52,594 nucleotides of DNA from Alteromonadaceae bacterium UBA2620 (GTDB lineage: Bacteria > Pseudomonadota > Gammaproteobacteria > Enterobacterales > Alteromonadaceae). The position numbers and the translations under genes were made by a program. The notes beneath the pieces are model-generated. The model was not told the DNA's origin, did not search any database, and worked only from the letters and a program-made list of their open reading frames with translations. This document shows positions 49,268 to 52,594 of this stretch, piece after piece (position 1 is the first letter of the stretch; each line of letters opens with the position of its first letter). The stretch lies in assembly GCA_002339125.1 (NCBI GenBank), contig DDJQ01000006.1, positions 1 to 52,594 on the forward strand. Reading direction: 5' to 3'.

Positions 49268-49912
49268 TTAAATGGTGCCGTATAACTTATGTTGTTTAAT
49301 ATAGTGCAGGACTGCCGGGCTAAGCCAGTCAGTCACCACACGGTCAGTTGTTTGTCCGGCAGTAAGCGCATCGCGTAATTGCGTGGAAGACACGGCATAG
49401 TCCTGACTGTCGGTATAATACACCAGCCCGGCAGGCTGGTGATAAAACGTTTCTAATTGCGTGCACTGACGCTCGGTGAGCCATTTGCGCAGTGTTTCAT
49501 CCGGTTCGCCTGGCGAAGCAGGTCGCCGCATAACCACAATATGACAATAGTCTGTCAGTGATTGCCAATGATACCAGCTCGGCAGATTATACAGTGAATC
49601 TTCACCCAACAGAAAAAACAATGGCTCATTGCCCAGCGTGCGGCGTAAATGCTGTAGTGTCTTTACCGTGTAAGAGGGCGCTGACAAGGATAATTCCAGT
49701 GGCTCAACATATAACGCGGGCTCATCCTCACAGGCCAGCTCAAGCATTTTTAAGCGGTGGGCAGTAGCAGTTTCTGGTGCCGTTTTATGTGGTGGTAATT
49801 TGCATGGTAATAAAGCCAGCCGCTCAACGCCAATCTCATTAATGGCTTCCAGTCCCGCTTTTATATGGCCCTGATGCGGCGGGTTAAAGGTCCCCCCTAA
49901 TAACGCTCGCAT
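49268..49912 (-). CDS. nadD: Nicotinate-mononucleotide adenylyltransferase
   Basis: Encodes 214 residues. The nucleotidyltransferase signature GGTFNPPHQGHI (about 6-17) and SSTQLRDAL near residue 183 are intact. It converts nicotinate mononucleotide and ATP to deamido-NAD. Its ATG overlaps the stop of holA by one base. Confidence 0.98.
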   Translation of the reverse strand: MRALLGGTFNPPHQGHIKAGLEAINEIGVERLALLPCKLPPHKTAPETATAHRLKMLELACEDEPALYVEPLELSLSAPSYTVKTLQHLRRTLGNEPLFFLLGEDSLYNLPSWYHWQSLTDYCHIVVMRRPASPGEPDETLRKWLTERQCTQLETFYHQPAGLVYYTDSQDYAVSSTQLRDALTAGQTTDRVVTDWLSPAVLHYIKQHKLYGTI

Positions 49913-50952
49913 CAGAGTGTATCTGCACTTTCAGCAAATGCCATATGCGCCAGCGGCACACCGGTGAACAGCAGGCATAAATGGCAAAGTTTGATATATG
50001 GCCTGACTACAGAGGTTTGCTTAAACAACTGGTCGGCTTCGGTGAGCTGCTCACCAATCAGCGTCAGGTCTTGTTTGGACAATCTTTGCATTGCCTGCTG
50101 GTAATAGCCCTGGCGGTTTTTCCAGATCCCCAGCTTCGGCCAGGTGATTGTCTGCCCGCTGTTTTGCAGATGATTCAGCTTCCACAGCGTCTGCCATTCC
50201 CGTACCAGTGCCCAGATGATAATGTTGGGTTCAATGCCTTCACTTTCCAGTCGTTGGAGGATTTTAACGCAGCGGGTGCGATCGCCCTGGAGCATGATAT
50301 CCACCAGCTGAAAAACGTTGAAACGGGACTGATCCACCAGAGCGCTGGCCAGTTTTTCTTCGTCCAGCTGTTTATCCGGGTAGGCCAGAGTGAGTTTTTC
50401 AATTTCCTGGGCGGCAGCCATCAGGTTGCCCTCACTGAAGTCAGCAATGAGTTTCACGCAGGCGGGGGTAAACTGAAAAGACTCGGATTGCAGGCGTTGC
50501 TGGATCCACTTGTGTAGCTGTGCGCCTTCCAGCGGATAGCAGATGGTAAATACACCGATGGCGTCGAGGGCTTTAAACCACTTAGTTCGCTGCACGTCCT
50601 TGCCAATTCTGCCGCCATGGATGATGAGCAGAGTATCGCTTGATAAGTTACCGGCCAGCTCAGTCAGGATACCAGCACCTTCGGTGCCTGGCTTACCCGT
50701 AGGTAATTCCAGCTCGATTAACTGGCGTGCCGCAAACAGCGACATACTCTGGGTCGCATCGATTAAACGTGACCAGCTAAATTCGCCGTCAGCTACCAGC
50801 ACCGTGCGCTCATCGAAGCCTTGCTGTTTGGCTGTTGCTCTTAATGCCTGCAGAATTTCAAACTTTTGCTGAGGCTCATCACCAAAGACCAGATAGCAGC
50901 CCTTGAGACCCTCTTTTAAGGTTTGTCTGAAGCGATCGGGATAAACCTGCAC
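49912..50952 (-). CDS. holA: DNA polymerase III delta subunit
   Basis: Encodes 346 residues from a GTG at 50952, four bases after the lptE stop. A longer version starting at 51024 would run deep into lptE and add residues not found in HolA. VQVYPDRFRQTLKEGLKGCYLVFGDEP, MSLFAARQLIELELPTG, LLIIHGG and FSEGNLMAAAQEIEKLTLAYPD match HolA. It is the clamp-loader subunit that opens the beta clamp. It belongs to the leuS-lptE-holA-nadD chain. Confidence 0.95.
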   Translation of the reverse strand: MQVYPDRFRQTLKEGLKGCYLVFGDEPQQKFEILQALRATAKQQGFDERTVLVADGEFSWSRLIDATQSMSLFAARQLIELELPTGKPGTEGAGILTELAGNLSSDTLLIIHGGRIGKDVQRTKWFKALDAIGVFTICYPLEGAQLHKWIQQRLQSESFQFTPACVKLIADFSEGNLMAAAQEIEKLTLAYPDKQLDEEKLASALVDQSRFNVFQLVDIMLQGDRTRCVKILQRLESEGIEPNIIIWALVREWQTLWKLNHLQNSGQTITWPKLGIWKNRQGYYQQAMQRLSKQDLTLIGEQLTEADQLFKQTSVVRPYIKLCHLCLLFTGVPLAHMAFAESADTL

Positions 50953-50956
50953 CTGA

Positions 50957-51475
50957 TTAAAGCCCCGCGTACTGACTGGATAACAAGCGAATGATACGGT
51001 CGGCTGCTTCCAGGCGCATTTCACTGAGGACCAGATTCAGCTCGCGCGATTTTGCCAGCACCTGATCGGGGTCATCCTGATATTCCCGTAGTACTTCAAA
51101 AGAGGTATTCAGTTCCTCGCCATTGGGAAACAGTACGGTATAGCGAACACCATATATCAGCTCATATTCTGCAACCTGACCGGTAGCAAATACTGACAGT
51201 AACCGGCGGTCCAGGGACTCAGGTTGCAGGTGCAGGGTAATCGTTGTGTCTTCAAGCCCCGGGGCAGCTTGCGGGCCGCCCTTGATTTGATACACATTCA
51301 TGCGATTTTCCAGCGCTCTCACCAAAGGCGCATTCTGACTGGTCGCCTGCACGTACAGGTAGTCGGTGTTGCTTGGCAGGGTTTTATCGCTGCGCAAATG
51401 AAAACCACAGCTGGCGAGAGCCAGTGTGGTTATCATCAGGATCAGACTTTTACTGATAACAGTTAATCCGCGCAT
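50957..51475 (-). CDS. lptE: LPS-assembly lipoprotein LptE
   Basis: Encodes 172 residues. The leader ends in the lipobox ALASC (cysteine 23), followed by GFHLRSDKTLPSNTDYLYVQ and a mixed alpha/beta fold. LptE plugs the LptD barrel in the outer membrane and helps insert lipopolysaccharide. Its start overlaps the leuS stop by one base, and the gene order is conserved in gammaproteobacteria. Confidence 0.95.
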   Translation of the reverse strand: MRGLTVISKSLILMITTLALASCGFHLRSDKTLPSNTDYLYVQATSQNAPLVRALENRMNVYQIKGGPQAAPGLEDTTITLHLQPESLDRRLLSVFATGQVAEYELIYGVRYTVLFPNGEELNTSFEVLREYQDDPDQVLAKSRELNLVLSEMRLEAADRIIRLLSSQYAGL

Positions 51476-52594
51476 TAGTTAGCCACGATATTCACCAGCT
51501 TACCGGGTACCACAATGACCTTACGGATGGTCTTGCCTTCGGTAAACTGCTGTACATTGGGCTGGTCTTTAGCCAGTTGTTCCAGCTCTTCTTTGCTGGC
51601 ACTGGCTGAAACGGTAATTTTAGCCCGCAGTTTACCGTTAACCTGAACAATGATTAGCTTTTCGTCTTCAACCAAAGCGTCTTTATCAGCCACCGGCCAT
51701 GGCGCTGTTTCGATACTGCTGGTATGGCCAAGCTTAGCCCACAGGTGATGACAGATATGCGGAGTGATTGGATTCAACAGCAACACAATGCTGTTAACCG
51801 CTTCACGCATTAAGGCGATATCCTGGCCACTCTCCTGCGGTGCTTTTTGCAGGTGGTTAAGCAATTCCATGATTGCCGCTACCGCCGTGTTGAACGTCTG
51901 ACGACGGCCCAAATCATCACTGACTTTTTCGATGGTTTTGTGCAGCTCACGGCGCAGTGCCTGCTGAGATTTATCCAGCGCTTTAACGTCCAGCTCCCCG
52001 GGGGTGCCGGCAGCAAGATGATCATTCACCAGTTTCCATACCCGGCGCAGGAAGCGGTTAGCGCCTTCTACCCCTGAGTCTACCCATTCCAGCGTTTGCT
52101 CTGGTGGCGCTGCAAACATGGTAAACAAACGTACCGTATCGGCACCGTACTGATCGATAACCTGTTGCGGGTCGATACCGTTATTTTTCGACTTCGACAT
52201 TTTGGTCATACCGCCGTGCTGCACCGGCGTATTATCGGCGGTTAGCCAGGCTTTGACGATCCGGCCCTTGTCATCTTTTTCGGTAGATACTTCAGTGGGC
52301 GAATACCAGGTTTTCTTCCCTTTCTCGTCTTCACTGTAGTAGGAGTCAGCCAGCACCATGCCCTGACACAGCAAACGCTTGTAAGGCTCGTCAGATTCAA
52401 CCAGGCCTTCATCACGTAATAATTTGTGATAGAAGCGGGAATACAACAGGTGCAGGATAGCGTGTTCGATACCGCCTACATATTGATCCACCGGCAGCCA
52501 GTAGTTAGCTTTGGCCGGATCCAGCATGGCATCATCGGTAGTCGCACAACTGTAGCGCGCGTAGTACCAGGAAGACTCCATAAAGGTGTCAAAG
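51475..52594 (-). CDS. leuS: Leucyl-tRNA synthetase, C-terminal part (5' end outside the window)
   Basis: The last ~373 residues are within the window and the frame continues past base 52594. FDTFMESSWYYARYSC, GGIEHAILHLLYSRFYHKLLRDEG, the signature MTKMSKSKNNGIDP (KMSKS) and the anticodon-binding and C-terminal domains (ending VVPGKLVNIVAN) are present. It attaches leucine to its tRNAs. The catalytic HIGH region and editing domain lie outside. It is the first gene of the lptE-holA-nadD chain. Confidence 0.97.
   Translation of the reverse strand, partial: FDTFMESSWYYARYSCATTDDAMLDPAKANYWLPVDQYVGGIEHAILHLLYSRFYHKLLRDEGLVESDEPYKRLLCQGMVLADSYYSEDEKGKKTWYSPTEVSTEKDDKGRIVKAWLTADNTPVQHGGMTKMSKSKNNGIDPQQVIDQYGADTVRLFTMFAAPPEQTLEWVDSGVEGANRFLRRVWKLVNDHLAAGTPGELDVKALDKSQQALRRELHKTIEKVSDDLGRRQTFNTAVAAIMELLNHLQKAPQESGQDIALMREAVNSIVLLLNPITPHICHHLWAKLGHTSSIETAPWPVADKDALVEDEKLIIVQVNGKLRAKITVSASASKEELEQLAKDQPNVQQFTEGKTIRKVIVVPGKLVNIVAN

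Noticed and set aside
1..52594. tRNA or rRNA genes
   Set aside because: I saw no cloverleaf or rRNA-like sequence by eye; a covariance search would be needed to exclude small RNAs.

Overview
The window looks like a marine gammaproteobacterium of the Alteromonadales (Alteromonadaceae-like). The main basis is gene order: leuS-lptE-holA-nadD-rsfS-rlmH-mrdA-rodA-rlpA-dacA-ybeD-lipB-lipA on the minus strand, the cpxP/cpxR-cpxA arrangement, several families common in marine gammaproteobacteria, and a chromosomal integron cassette array. This assignment is inferred from family recognition; no database was searched.

1-5615 is the end of a sedentary chromosomal integron array. Eight attC sites read left to right, so the integrase should lie upstream of base 1. 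Cassettes carry a zinc-ribbon membrane protein, a DUF4160/DUF2442 pair, a ClpP-fold-like lipoprotein, and then five type II toxin-antitoxin modules in a row (RelE/ParD-like, YefM/ParE, addiction-module/ParE, RelE/RelB-like, HigBA). Some modules carry their own promoters and operators. One attC resembles the Vibrio VCR type, while its neighbours share a different type.

5637-15084 is a region of small, mostly unrecognised membrane proteins, a GNAT acetyltransferase, an M15 peptidoglycan peptidase, a phosphoribosyltransferase, a Dabb protein, and a two-gene envelope unit (DUF4384 exported protein plus CHAT/TPR lipoprotein).

15102-26042 holds an AzlCD exporter with its XRE-cupin regulator, YaiI, a GNAT enzyme, a CpxP-like repressor divergent from CpxR/CpxA, a CbiM-like membrane protein, xthA, a DUF2750/SufE pair, a GT4 glycosyltransferase and a DUF2989 lipoprotein. 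26176-36310 holds a long-form GAPDH, an M14 carboxypeptidase, an alanine/cation symporter, a zinc-ribbon/DUF1315/DUF349 operon, DUF2797 and ansA.

36465-37503 is the most interesting locus. It encodes a tetrapyrrole-methylase-fold enzyme closely resembling the split-borosin peptide N-methyltransferase SonM, followed at once by a 68-residue small protein with a strong ribosome binding site, which is a candidate borosin precursor. Two TPR-GGDEF paralogues follow; the second is broken by a one-base frameshift.

41161-52594 is the core envelope, lipoylation, ribosome-maturation and NAD block. It ends in a 5'-truncated leuS that runs off the window.
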